Source: Muribaculaceae bacterium
GTDB lineage: Bacteria > Bacteroidota > Bacteroidia > Bacteroidales > Muribaculaceae
Direction of reading: 5' to 3'
DNA length: 9,126 bases
NCBI GenBank assembly: GCA_016287065.1
Contig: JAEEVB010000087.1
Span: 1 to 9,126, forward strand
Position numbers and translations under genes: made by a program. Below the pieces are notes generated by a model. The model searched no databases. It worked only from the letters and a program-made list of their open reading frames with translations, and was not told where the DNA came from. Below, in pieces: positions 1 to 6,757 of the stretch (position 1 is its first letter; the number at the start of each line of letters is the position of its first letter).

Positions 1-1335
1 CGAAGTGCCCATAGTGGTGAACGTCTGAGAAGTGCTCTTGGTCACCTTCACGAGAAGCGCCTGCTTGGCGTCGCCATTGAACTTGAAGTAACCAGCCTCG
101 GCGTTAGCAGTGAACTTGTTCTTGATTGAATCGGGAAGACCGGCATTCTGGAGCTGAATGGTCTGCTCTTCGGGAGCCACCTGCACGCCCTTCACCTTGC
201 TCACGTCCTTGCCTGCATTGAGCATGGCAAGCACTGAGTCTTGGAGCTGCTTGTTGCCTTCGACAGCCACGGCCATGTACTTGATGGTGTCGGCCATCAC
301 CTGACGGTCTTTTATTTTAAATAAGGTGTAACTGTTGTCGACATTAGTCATATGTACTGAACCCACGGCACCACTGGTGATAAAACCAGCCAGTGTGCTG
401 TCCTTTGCCTGCTGGCCCATCTTCTTGGCATCCGATACGGGAACAGCTACGGTCTGCACGTTGCCAAACTCGCTCACTGTGCGCAGCGAGTCAAGACCCT
501 TAGGACCTTGCACCAGTGCATAGGCACGGCTCACCACCTGCTTGCCCTTGGCAATGTCGGCAGCGCTGGGATCGAGGTTCACGGCAATATACTCGATAGA
601 ACGCATGGGATCGTCAAGCTTGAAGTACAATTCTTTGTACTTGTCATAAACAGCCTTGATTTCGGCCTCGGTAGGTTTGAACTTGGCGTCGTCGAGCGAA
701 GCGATTTCCTTCTTGGCATACTCCACAGTGAGCACATCCTTGGCCTCTTCCTGCATGGCGAGACGGTCGATGTCGTTAGGCTGAATGGAGTTCTGGAGCA
801 GGAAGGCGAGCTTCTGACCACAACGGTTGTCATAGATGCGCTTCTTCAGGTCGTTCCAGGGCTTCAGAATCTGTACATAGAAGTCGGGCTGGCTCTGGAT
901 GAGCTTGTCGAGCTGCGAAGGCGACTGGATGTTTTGCCTTCCCTTGAGCTGCTGAGCCACTTCCTGAGTAATCTGGAGAGCCTCCTGATTCTGGTCGAGC
1001 AGACGCATCATTTCCTCGTTGCTCACGCTGATGCCGGCCTTCTCATATTCCTTGTTGAGAATTTTCTCGAACACCATTTGTTGCAACAGTTGCTGCTGCT
1101 GAACGGCAGGATCCTGCTTGTCGGGGTTGTTTTGATTTGCTTGGTTAAGATCGGTGAGACGACTCTGGAATTCCTGTACTTCAATTTTCTCGTCTCCCAC
1201 TTTCGCTGCGGTAGTGTCATTAAAGAATGAACTTGATGCGCGCACGGCCTCTTCAAGAATGAAGGCGAGCAAGCCCGCACCAATCACAATGGTCAAAATC
1301 ACAGCTCTTTTTCTAATTTTTTCTAGTGCTGCCAT
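1..1335 (-). CDS. ppiD: PpiD/SurA-type periplasmic peptidyl-prolyl isomerase-like chaperone, N-terminal part (3' end beyond window)
   Basis: Open for 445 codons from ATG at 1335 to the left edge, so the C-terminus is missing. Residues 1-10 are a short basic cytoplasmic tail (MAALEKIRKR). Residues 11-27 form one hydrophobic segment ending LLAFIL, an uncleaved signal anchor. The rest should be periplasmic. Residues about 38-190 resemble the helical SurA_N chaperone domain, rich in Gln and Asn. Two parvulin-like segments follow, beginning near residues 246 and 350. In both, the position that is normally the parvulin histidine of the HIL motif is tyrosine (Y249 in SIEYIAV, Y353 in TIKYMAV), and no GGDLG motif is seen. 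By family knowledge PpiD proteins assist folding of proteins at the periplasmic face of the inner membrane. I infer a chaperone with weak or no isomerase activity. Family members are usually about 700 residues, so roughly 250 residues lie outside. It has its own promoter and is probably monocistronic with respect to the genes to its right. Confidence 0.88.
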   Translation of the reverse strand, partial: MAALEKIRKRAVILTIVIGAGLLAFILEEAVRASSSFFNDTTAAKVGDEKIEVQEFQSRLTDLNQANQNNPDKQDPAVQQQQLLQQMVFEKILNKEYEKAGISVSNEEMMRLLDQNQEALQITQEVAQQLKGRQNIQSPSQLDKLIQSQPDFYVQILKPWNDLKKRIYDNRCGQKLAFLLQNSIQPNDIDRLAMQEEAKDVLTVEYAKKEIASLDDAKFKPTEAEIKAVYDKYKELYFKLDDPMRSIEYIAVNLDPSAADIAKGKQVVSRAYALVQGPKGLDSLRTVSEFGNVQTVAVPVSDAKKMGQQAKDSTLAGFITSGAVGSVHMTNVDNSYTLFKIKDRQVMADTIKYMAVAVEGNKQLQDSVLAMLNAGKDVSKVKGVQVAPEEQTIQLQNAGLPDSIKNKFTANAEAGYFKFNGDAKQALLVKVTKSTSQTFTTMGTS

Positions 1336-1392
1336 TAGTAATTATTTATTTGTTTTTTATTGTTTCAGTTAAAAGTTTGCTAAATAAGCACG

Positions 1393-1423
1393 CAAAGATA
1401 GTAATTTTCAATTGAATGACAAA
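1393..1423 (-). promoter_or_regulatory. Bacteroidota-type promoter of the ppiD-like gene
   Basis: On the minus strand a perfect -33 element TTTG (1423-1420) is followed after exactly 19 nt by a perfect -7 element TATCTTTG (1400-1393), matching the Bacteroidota consensus TTTG-N19-TAnnTTTG. Transcription should begin near 1387, giving a leader of about 50 nt that is A/T-rich (AATAATTACTA before the ATG) and has no Shine-Dalgarno, as usual in this phylum. The -33 box lies inside the downstream arm of the neighbouring terminator stem. Confidence 0.8.
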
Positions 1424-1458
1424 ATCCACCGCCATTTTTTCTTGGCGATGGATTTTGT
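1419..1458 (-). terminator. Rho-independent terminator of the TPR/barrel operon
   Basis: Two 16-nt arms (1419-1434 and 1443-1458) are inverted repeats with one non-Watson-Crick position, which is C-A read on the plus strand and a G-U wobble at most on the minus strand. The loop is 8 nt (1435-1442), A-rich on the minus strand. Read on the minus strand, the core stem TCCATCGCCA / TGGCGGTGGA ends in TTTTGT, with a matching ACAAAA tract in front, as in an A-tract/U-tract intrinsic terminator. It lies about 80 nt after the barrel gene stop codon. There is no plus-strand gene that would need it. Confidence 0.8.
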
Positions 1459-1471
1459 TTAGTTATGTATT

Positions 1472-1528
1472 TAACTGTTTTTCAGTTAGTTACAACTACA
1501 GGTCATCAATACTACCAAAAGTGGCAGT
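1472..1528 (-). other. Two small inverted repeats in the 3' untranslated region of the barrel gene
   Basis: Between the barrel stop (1538) and the terminator are two short hairpins. One is TAACTG-TTTTT-CAGTTA at 1472-1488 with 6 perfect pairs. The other is ACTACC-aaaagt-GGCAGT at 1511-1528, with 6 pairs on the minus-strand transcript including one G-U. Neither is followed by a U-tract, so they are unlikely to be terminators themselves. They may stabilise the 3' end or be chance in AT-rich DNA. Confidence 0.3.
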
Positions 1529-1537
1529 CATTTTGCA

Positions 1538-3445
1538 TTAAAACACCAATTGCAGGCCGCCCATGAAGCCCAGTTTCTGTGCTCCCATGCCCATGGTCAC
1601 ATCCCACTGCTTGTTGAGCAAGTTAGAGGCCTGAACCCAGAGTGTGAGGGTCTTGTCGAAGCGGTAGCTGGCGCCGGCACGCAGGTTGAACACATCGGCC
1701 AGGTCGAAGATGCCCACTGATGCAAACCGCTGGCGGTTATCAATTTGACTACCATCGTCATGCCATTCAATAAAAGAATATTCCATGTAGTAGTCGTTGA
1801 TGTTGTAGCGGCCTCCACGATAATCAAAGCCCACATTCAGAGTGAGGGCGCGCAGCGGATTCACCTTGAGGTCGACATTCACCACCGTCTTGGCTCGGTC
1901 AAGTCCCAGGGTGTAGCCCTTGATGTACTTGCCGTCGAGGTCCTTGCTCTGCGGGGCAAAGACAGCCTTGACGTCGAGCTCGGCCAGCGAGCGATACTTA
2001 TAATTGAGTTCGGCGCCGAATTTCATGCCTCGCGTATTATGGCCCTTGTAATATACCGGAGCAAAAAACTGATTTTCACTCAGCGTGATGTGGGGATTGT
2101 GATAATAGATTGAATTGCGATACATCAGGTTGTCGGAGTAGGAACCAAGCAAATAGTTGGGCAAGGCTACGAGCTGGTCGTTCTTGAAGATGCCGTAGCC
2201 ACCATAGAGCTTGAGGCTGAAACCACGGAAGGGGCCAATCTTGAAACCAGCCTCGGCATCGATGGGCACAAAGGTGTTGCCATAGCCACCCAGCGGATCG
2301 CTGTAGCGATTCACGGCAGCCATACTCGAGAGCGTGTTGAGGCGCTTGCCGCCCTGCGCCACGGCATAGAGTGCGGCACCATCCACAAACTTATAGTCGA
2401 TTTTCACATTCGGCGCCACACGAATGGCGGCACCATCGTTGAACGAGAAGTTCAGGTTCACACCCAGCGATGCGCTGGCACGCTCGCCCACATAGCTGTA
2501 GTAGGGGTGCAGGGTGATCATCGTCATGTCGTCGGCCACGCGGTCGTTCCACTCCGATTTATACTTGCGGTTGAGGTAGTCGACAGCCACATCGGCACCA
2601 AGGCCTGCCACGCCGCTCAACTGGTAGGCGGCCCCCACATTGGCTGTGATATGATTCTCTTTGGCACCGTCGTAGCCTGTTGTGAAACTCTTGCTATAGC
2701 CGGCATGGTTGAAACGCATGCCCACATAGTAGTCGAAGTCGCGGTCGGCAATGTTGATGCGGCTCTGCCACTTGCCACGCAGGGCAATGTCGAGGAACGA
2801 CTGCTTTTCATCGTCCCAGTTATAGCTATTATCTATAGGAACAAACCCGTCAATATCCTGTTTGGAATTCCACACGCGGTTCAAACCACCATAGTAGTTG
2901 AACTTGTCGAAGTGCACGGTGGCACCGGCATCGAGCAAGCCCTTGCTGAACTGATGGGTGAAGTCAAGGCCCACCACATTGTCGTTATACTTCTGTTTCA
3001 GCTTCTCGCCATCGGGGATGAGGGTGGTCGTGTTCTTGCCGCTCCAGGTGCTGGTGTGCTGCAGCCACACGCCCAGCTGGGTTTCGGGCTTGTCGATCAG
3101 CCGATAGCCTGCGCTACCAGCTATATTGAGTTGCGTGCCCACCCCAAAGTCGAAGTAGCCGCGCTTGTCGCTGAAAATGTGCGATGTGCGGTAACCATAG
3201 GGCAACATGGTGGGAATGCTGGTCGCCACAGCTGTGGGTTGCGCCCAGTCGCTGTAGGTCAACTTGGTGGGGGTAGCGTTCTTGGTGGGCTCGATGACCA
3301 CGGGCAGCGCATTCTTCTTGGTGGCTTTCTTCTCTACAGGCACAAAGTCCTTCTCGAGCGTGATTTCCTTGTTCAGTTCCTGGGCATGACTGGCCAGAGC
3401 CATGAGTGAAACCGTGCCTAAGCAAACAAATATCTTTTTCATCAT
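1538..3445 (-). CDS. Outer-membrane beta-barrel protein, TonB-dependent-receptor-like without a plug domain
   Basis: This is a complete 635-residue protein. Residues 1-21 are a classical Sec signal peptide (basic MMKK, hydrophobic core, ASHA) with likely cleavage before Q22. ATG at 3442 is an equally possible start one codon in. Residues 22-70 are a polar, lysine-rich, proline-containing linker (KDFVPVEKKATKKNALP, then YSDWAQPT). From about residue 95 to the end the chain alternates aromatic and polar residues in many predicted strands (e.g. GYFDFGVGTQLNIAGSAGYRL), and it ends GGLQLVF with the C-terminal phenylalanine typical of BAM-assembled barrels. The last strands (RAGASYRFDKTLTLWVQASNLLNKQWD) resemble TonB-dependent receptors, but the roughly 130-residue plug and a clear TonB box are absent. 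It follows the TPR gene by 28 bp and shares its promoter and terminator. I infer a barrel working with the TPR protein. Substrate and function are unknown, and transport by TonB is doubtful without a plug. Confidence 0.85.
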   Translation of the reverse strand: MMKKIFVCLGTVSLMALASHAQELNKEITLEKDFVPVEKKATKKNALPVVIEPTKNATPTKLTYSDWAQPTAVATSIPTMLPYGYRTSHIFSDKRGYFDFGVGTQLNIAGSAGYRLIDKPETQLGVWLQHTSTWSGKNTTTLIPDGEKLKQKYNDNVVGLDFTHQFSKGLLDAGATVHFDKFNYYGGLNRVWNSKQDIDGFVPIDNSYNWDDEKQSFLDIALRGKWQSRINIADRDFDYYVGMRFNHAGYSKSFTTGYDGAKENHITANVGAAYQLSGVAGLGADVAVDYLNRKYKSEWNDRVADDMTMITLHPYYSYVGERASASLGVNLNFSFNDGAAIRVAPNVKIDYKFVDGAALYAVAQGGKRLNTLSSMAAVNRYSDPLGGYGNTFVPIDAEAGFKIGPFRGFSLKLYGGYGIFKNDQLVALPNYLLGSYSDNLMYRNSIYYHNPHITLSENQFFAPVYYKGHNTRGMKFGAELNYKYRSLAELDVKAVFAPQSKDLDGKYIKGYTLGLDRAKTVVNVDLKVNPLRALTLNVGFDYRGGRYNINDYYMEYSFIEWHDDGSQIDNRQRFASVGIFDLADVFNLRAGASYRFDKTLTLWVQASNLLNKQWDVTMGMGAQKLGFMGGLQLVF

Positions 3446-3473
3446 CGTGATTCTGTTATCTTGTTAGCTATTT

Positions 3474-6400
3474 TTAATTCTTCTTGTTACTCTTCTTCGA
3501 CTTGCCCGATTTGTTGTCGGCACTCGAATTGTTGTTCTTGTTGTTCGAGGCATTCTTGCCGGCTTTCTCGGCAGGCTGGTTCTTGGCGCCCCACTTGTTC
3601 AGGCGGCTGTTGATGTCGTCCTTGATATCCTGCTCGTTGCCGGGATAGTTGGCCTTGAGGCTCTCGATATACTCTCGGGCCTCGGCTGTCTTGCCTTGCT
3701 TGTGGTAGAGGTCGGCGAGCAAGATGTAGCACTTGCCAATCCAGTAAGTCTGCTGCGACTTCGACTTGAAGAAGTTATTGATGGTCTTCTCGGCAGTATT
3801 GTAGCTGCCTGCCTCATATTGCAACTTAGCGAGTTCGTAGGTGGCCTGAGCACCGGTCTTGGTGTTGGGGTCTTTGGCCAGTGCCTTGAGGTCGGTCTCG
3901 GCTGCACTTGTCTTACCTTGGTGTGCCAAGGCTATGGCACGCGCGAGTTTCACTTCTCCTTGCTCGGCAGCGCTGAGGGTGTGATTCTTGAGCAGTGCGT
4001 CGGCAGTGGCAATCACGTCTTTCCACTTCTCGAGTTTCATCGACGAGCGCAAAATGCCCAGCTGAGCCAGCACCTTGTTGTCGTCGCTCGACGATTTATC
4101 TACAATCTGCTTATAGGTCTCAATGGCTTCTTGAGTCTTGCCCTGACGGTTCAAGATATCACTCTTCATGGCGAGTGCATCTTCGGCAAACGAGGCATCG
4201 GGTGCTATAGCCAGCGCTGCATCCAGGTCGATGATGGCATTATTGAGGTCACCCTTCTCATAAGCATAGCGGCCCACGTAGTAGAGTGCCTGGGCACGAT
4301 AGGCTCCACTGGGATACTTCGCCAGGTAGTCCTCCATCTTGGTGATGCTGGGCTTGCCAGCAACGGCTGCCTTCTCGGCGGCTTCGAAGGTGAGGCGGTC
4401 CACATCGCTCACATTGAGTTGTGGTGCATTGGGCACGGACTTCAGGAACTTGGCAAAGTCGTTGAGTTCGCCACGGTCGGCATAGATGCTCTTGAGATCC
4501 TCAGCGGCAATCTTAGCTTCCTCGCTCGTAGGAGCCTGCTTGATGACCTTCTTATAGGCCTCGATGGCGGCACTCTGGTTGTTGAGGTTGTTCTGCACCA
4601 GTGCCAGTTGCAGCAAACCTTTGCGGGCCTCTTCCTTGCCGGGATAGGTGGTGATGAGTTTGTTAAACACATTCACCGCCTCCTTGTTCTTGCCGGCATG
4701 CTCCAGCGCCACACCTTTCTCGTAGAGTGCCGAGGGCACGAGCGACGAGTTGGGATAAGCCTTCAACATCTCGTCCATGCGATTGGCCTTGGCCTGATGG
4801 TCACCGCTCAAACCGGCCATCATCGCCTTCTGATACATGGCATAGTCGGCACTGCCCTTGTTCTTGCTGATGGCCAGCGAGTAGCTTTCCTCGGCCTTGG
4901 CAATCTGATTGGCATAATAATAAGTGTCGCCAATGCGGTTATAGGCATCGCTGAGCAGCGCTTCGTCCTTGAGTTTGCCATCAACAGCCTTCTGGAAAGC
5001 GGCACGGGCCTCGCTGTACTGCTTTTGCTGGAACAGTGTGTAGCCCAGGTTATAGTTGGCGATGGCATAGTTGGGGTCGCTCTTCGAGGCCGCAGCCACA
5101 TAGCTCTTTTGCTGAGCAGCAGCCTGTTTATATTTACCTTGGCGATAGAGTGCCTCAGCAAGCCACAGGCGGCTCTCGTTCAGGATTTTCTTGTCATAGT
5201 TGCCCACGTCGATAGCCTGTTGCAGGTAGTTGGCAGCGGTGGCATTGTCACCGTCGGCCAGCGCCTTGCTGCCCATGTTATAGAGCACGCACTGCTTGGC
5301 ACGGAGCACATTTTTCGAGGGTTTCTTGATGTGCGAAATGCTGTTGAGCGCCTTGGCATAGTCGCCAGTGTTCATGTAGGCATCCACCAGATAACCCTCC
5401 ACTTGCGAGGCATTCTTCGAGTTGGGATACTTGTTCAGGAAGTCCTCAAACAGGTCAATCGATTTGCCGAATGGATCGGCACTGCCCTCGCTCTTGCTCA
5501 CAGCATAGTTGAAGAAGGCCGTCTCCTTCGCAGCCGGGTCATGATCCATCGAGGCAGCCTGCTCAAAGGCCCTCAGTGCCATGGCATTATCGCCCAGTTT
5601 GCGTTTGGCCTGGCCCAGATAGAGATAGGCACTCTGGCCCATAGCGTCCTCATCGCTGGTCACCTTGGCCATATTGGCGGCGGCACTCTCATAGTCACCG
5701 GCACGGTAATCCATCGTACCCAGGGCATAGGCGGCCGAGCGCACAATGGGGTCTTGTGTGGTCTGCACATAGGTGTTCAGGTACTGGCGGGCCTTCTGTT
5801 CGTTACCCTTGTGATAGTAGCTCTCGCCCACCAGACGGTTGATTTCGGGTATAAAGTAGTCGTTAGCATCATCTTCGAGCAGTGAATGGCCCAGTTCAAG
5901 CACACTGTCATACTCACGCTTGCCGTAGAGAATCTGGCACTCATAGTATTGTGCCTGATAGCCCAGGTCGCCTGTGCGGTCGATTTGTGTAAACTTGTTC
6001 AAAGCCGCATCATAGCGCTTGTTGGCATAGTCGATGTAGGCATTATAGAACAGTGTTGCATTACCATAGCGACGGGTGTCGGTAAGAGAATTGTAAAGCT
6101 TGGCAGCATCGTCGTAGTACCCCAGTTGCAGGTTGCTGTAGGCCATACGGTAGAGCACGTCCTCGTTGCTGTCATCGTTCAGCGCATGGTCGCGAATGCG
6201 GGTGTAGGCCACCAGCGCATCGCCAAAGTCGCCGTGATAAAAATGATAGTTGCCTATGCGCATCAGCACATCCTCATTCAACAGCGACGACGGATACTTC
6301 TCCATGAACTGCTGCAGTGCTTCCAGGCTACCTTTCTCGTCGCGCTCAAAGCGGCTCAGCGCCAAGTAGTAGTCGGCCTGCTCCAGCATTTCATCGCTCG

Positions 6401-6578
6401 CCTGCATGGTCTGGACATGAGTGAGCTGGTCGATGGCACCCACATAGTTTTTACTCTCATACATCAACTTGCCGCGCTCCAGATAGCCCTGAGCGCCGGT
6501 GGTGGCAACCATGGGCTGAGCACCCGCCATGGCTGGAATCGCCATAGCTGCCACAATCATTATGCTCTTTATTTTCAT
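3474..6578 (-). CDS. Large secreted tetratricopeptide-repeat (TPR) protein
   Basis: This is a complete 1034-residue protein. Residues 1-20 are a Sec signal peptide (MKIKSIMIV...AMAGA) with likely cleavage before Q21 and no lipobox cysteine, so the protein is predicted soluble in the periplasm. From about residue 30 to 995 it is almost entirely helical TPR or TPR-like hairpins with the usual signatures (e.g. YNLGYTLFQQKQYSEARAAFQKAV, ALYEKGVALEHAGKNKEAVNVFNKLITTYP), including several of the YbgF/BamD-like kind in which each repeat ends YP. Residues 1000-1034 are a disordered basic tail rich in Asn, Ser and Lys, ending KSNKKN. TPR superhelices bind other proteins and I see no catalytic motif. 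It is the first gene of a two-gene operon with the beta-barrel gene, which suggests that it is a periplasmic scaffold or adaptor for that barrel. The ATG at 6578 is preceded by an A-rich leader and a good promoter. Alternatives are a role in envelope assembly or polysaccharide export, as in other TPR/barrel pairs; nothing in the sequence decides this. Confidence 0.87.
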   Translation of the reverse strand: MKIKSIMIVAAMAIPAMAGAQPMVATTGAQGYLERGKLMYESKNYVGAIDQLTHVQTMQASDEMLEQADYYLALSRFERDEKGSLEALQQFMEKYPSSLLNEDVLMRIGNYHFYHGDFGDALVAYTRIRDHALNDDSNEDVLYRMAYSNLQLGYYDDAAKLYNSLTDTRRYGNATLFYNAYIDYANKRYDAALNKFTQIDRTGDLGYQAQYYECQILYGKREYDSVLELGHSLLEDDANDYFIPEINRLVGESYYHKGNEQKARQYLNTYVQTTQDPIVRSAAYALGTMDYRAGDYESAAANMAKVTSDEDAMGQSAYLYLGQAKRKLGDNAMALRAFEQAASMDHDPAAKETAFFNYAVSKSEGSADPFGKSIDLFEDFLNKYPNSKNASQVEGYLVDAYMNTGDYAKALNSISHIKKPSKNVLRAKQCVLYNMGSKALADGDNATAANYLQQAIDVGNYDKKILNESRLWLAEALYRQGKYKQAAAQQKSYVAAASKSDPNYAIANYNLGYTLFQQKQYSEARAAFQKAVDGKLKDEALLSDAYNRIGDTYYYANQIAKAEESYSLAISKNKGSADYAMYQKAMMAGLSGDHQAKANRMDEMLKAYPNSSLVPSALYEKGVALEHAGKNKEAVNVFNKLITTYPGKEEARKGLLQLALVQNNLNNQSAAIEAYKKVIKQAPTSEEAKIAAEDLKSIYADRGELNDFAKFLKSVPNAPQLNVSDVDRLTFEAAEKAAVAGKPSITKMEDYLAKYPSGAYRAQALYYVGRYAYEKGDLNNAIIDLDAALAIAPDASFAEDALAMKSDILNRQGKTQEAIETYKQIVDKSSSDDNKVLAQLGILRSSMKLEKWKDVIATADALLKNHTLSAAEQGEVKLARAIALAHQGKTSAAETDLKALAKDPNTKTGAQATYELAKLQYEAGSYNTAEKTINNFFKSKSQQTYWIGKCYILLADLYHKQGKTAEAREYIESLKANYPGNEQDIKDDINSRLNKWGAKNQPAEKAGKNASNNKNNNSSADNKSGKSKKSNKKN
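3477..3578 (-). repeat. Low-complexity coding tract for the Asn/Ser/Lys-rich C-terminal tail of the TPR protein
   Basis: The last 34-35 codons of the TPR gene are nearly all AAC/AAT, AAG/AAA and AGC/AGT-type codons plus a few others, giving a simple-sequence stretch of interspersed ttc, ttg and gtt triplets on the plus strand. It encodes runs such as NNKNNNSS and KSGKSKKSNKK. It is not a perfect tandem repeat. Such tracts often vary in length between strains. Confidence 0.55.
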
Positions 6579-6618
6579 TTTGTGATTATTAATTTCTGCT
6601 TTCAGAACACCCTAGAGT

Positions 6619-6633
6619 GCAATCTTAAATTGC
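6619..6633 (-). promoter_or_regulatory. Short palindrome at the predicted start of the TPR operon transcript
   Basis: GCAAT-cttaa-ATTGC is a perfect 5-bp inverted repeat with a 5-nt centre. It begins at the last base of the -7 box and should span the transcription start site (about 6627). This is where a repressor site would sit; as RNA it would be only a weak 5'-end hairpin. In AT-rich DNA it could be chance. Confidence 0.25.
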
Positions 6634-6663
6634 AAATTTACAAAATAAAACCATATATCCATA
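6633..6663 (-). promoter_or_regulatory. Bacteroidota-type promoter of the TPR/barrel operon
   Basis: On the minus strand a perfect -7 element TAAATTTG (6640-6633) is preceded after 19 nt by TATG (6663-6660), a three-of-four match to the -33 TTTG. The predicted start is near 6627, leaving a leader of about 48 nt to the ATG at 6578. This leader is AT-rich just before the start codon (AATTAATAATCACAAA) and lacks a Shine-Dalgarno sequence. It supports treating the TPR and barrel genes as a transcription unit separate from mutY. Confidence 0.7.
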
Positions 6664-6695
6664 ACTATTTATTTATATATTCATCATTATTTATT

Positions 6696-6719
6696 ATCTT
6701 TAATACTTGATATTAAGAT
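6696..6719 (-). terminator. Possible weak terminator hairpin after mutY
   Basis: ATCTT(t)AATA and TATTAAGAT pair in 9 base pairs with one bulged T around a 5-nt loop, about 40 nt past the mutY stop. The stem has a single G-C pair and no U-run follows on the minus strand, so it is a poor intrinsic terminator. mutY transcripts may partly read into the TPR operon or end in another way. Confidence 0.25.
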
Positions 6720-6757
6720 TTAACCCATCTTATCTCTTGTTTACTCGTTCAGTGGCT

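Noticed and set aside
508..1230. Long plus-strand open frame (240 codons) opposite the ppiD-like gene
   Set aside because: It is antisense to a clearly recognised protein, its translation is a Leu/Val-rich string without family features, and it lacks a promoter. It is a codon-bias shadow.
2507..3409. Plus-strand open frame of 300 codons opposite the beta-barrel gene
   Set aside because: It is a His/Val/Gly-rich shadow of the barrel coding sequence with no supporting signals.
3696..5885. Very long plus-strand open frame (729 codons) opposite the TPR gene, continued by another at 5886-6710
   Set aside because: The translation is hydrophobic with no recognisable domain and mirrors the regular codon use of the TPR repeats on the other strand. 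The TPR frame has signal peptide, promoter and family signatures.
3474..6578. Repeated TPR units considered as DNA-level tandem repeats
   Set aside because: The repeats are recognisable only at protein level; the DNA of the units is diverged with no obvious long identical copies.
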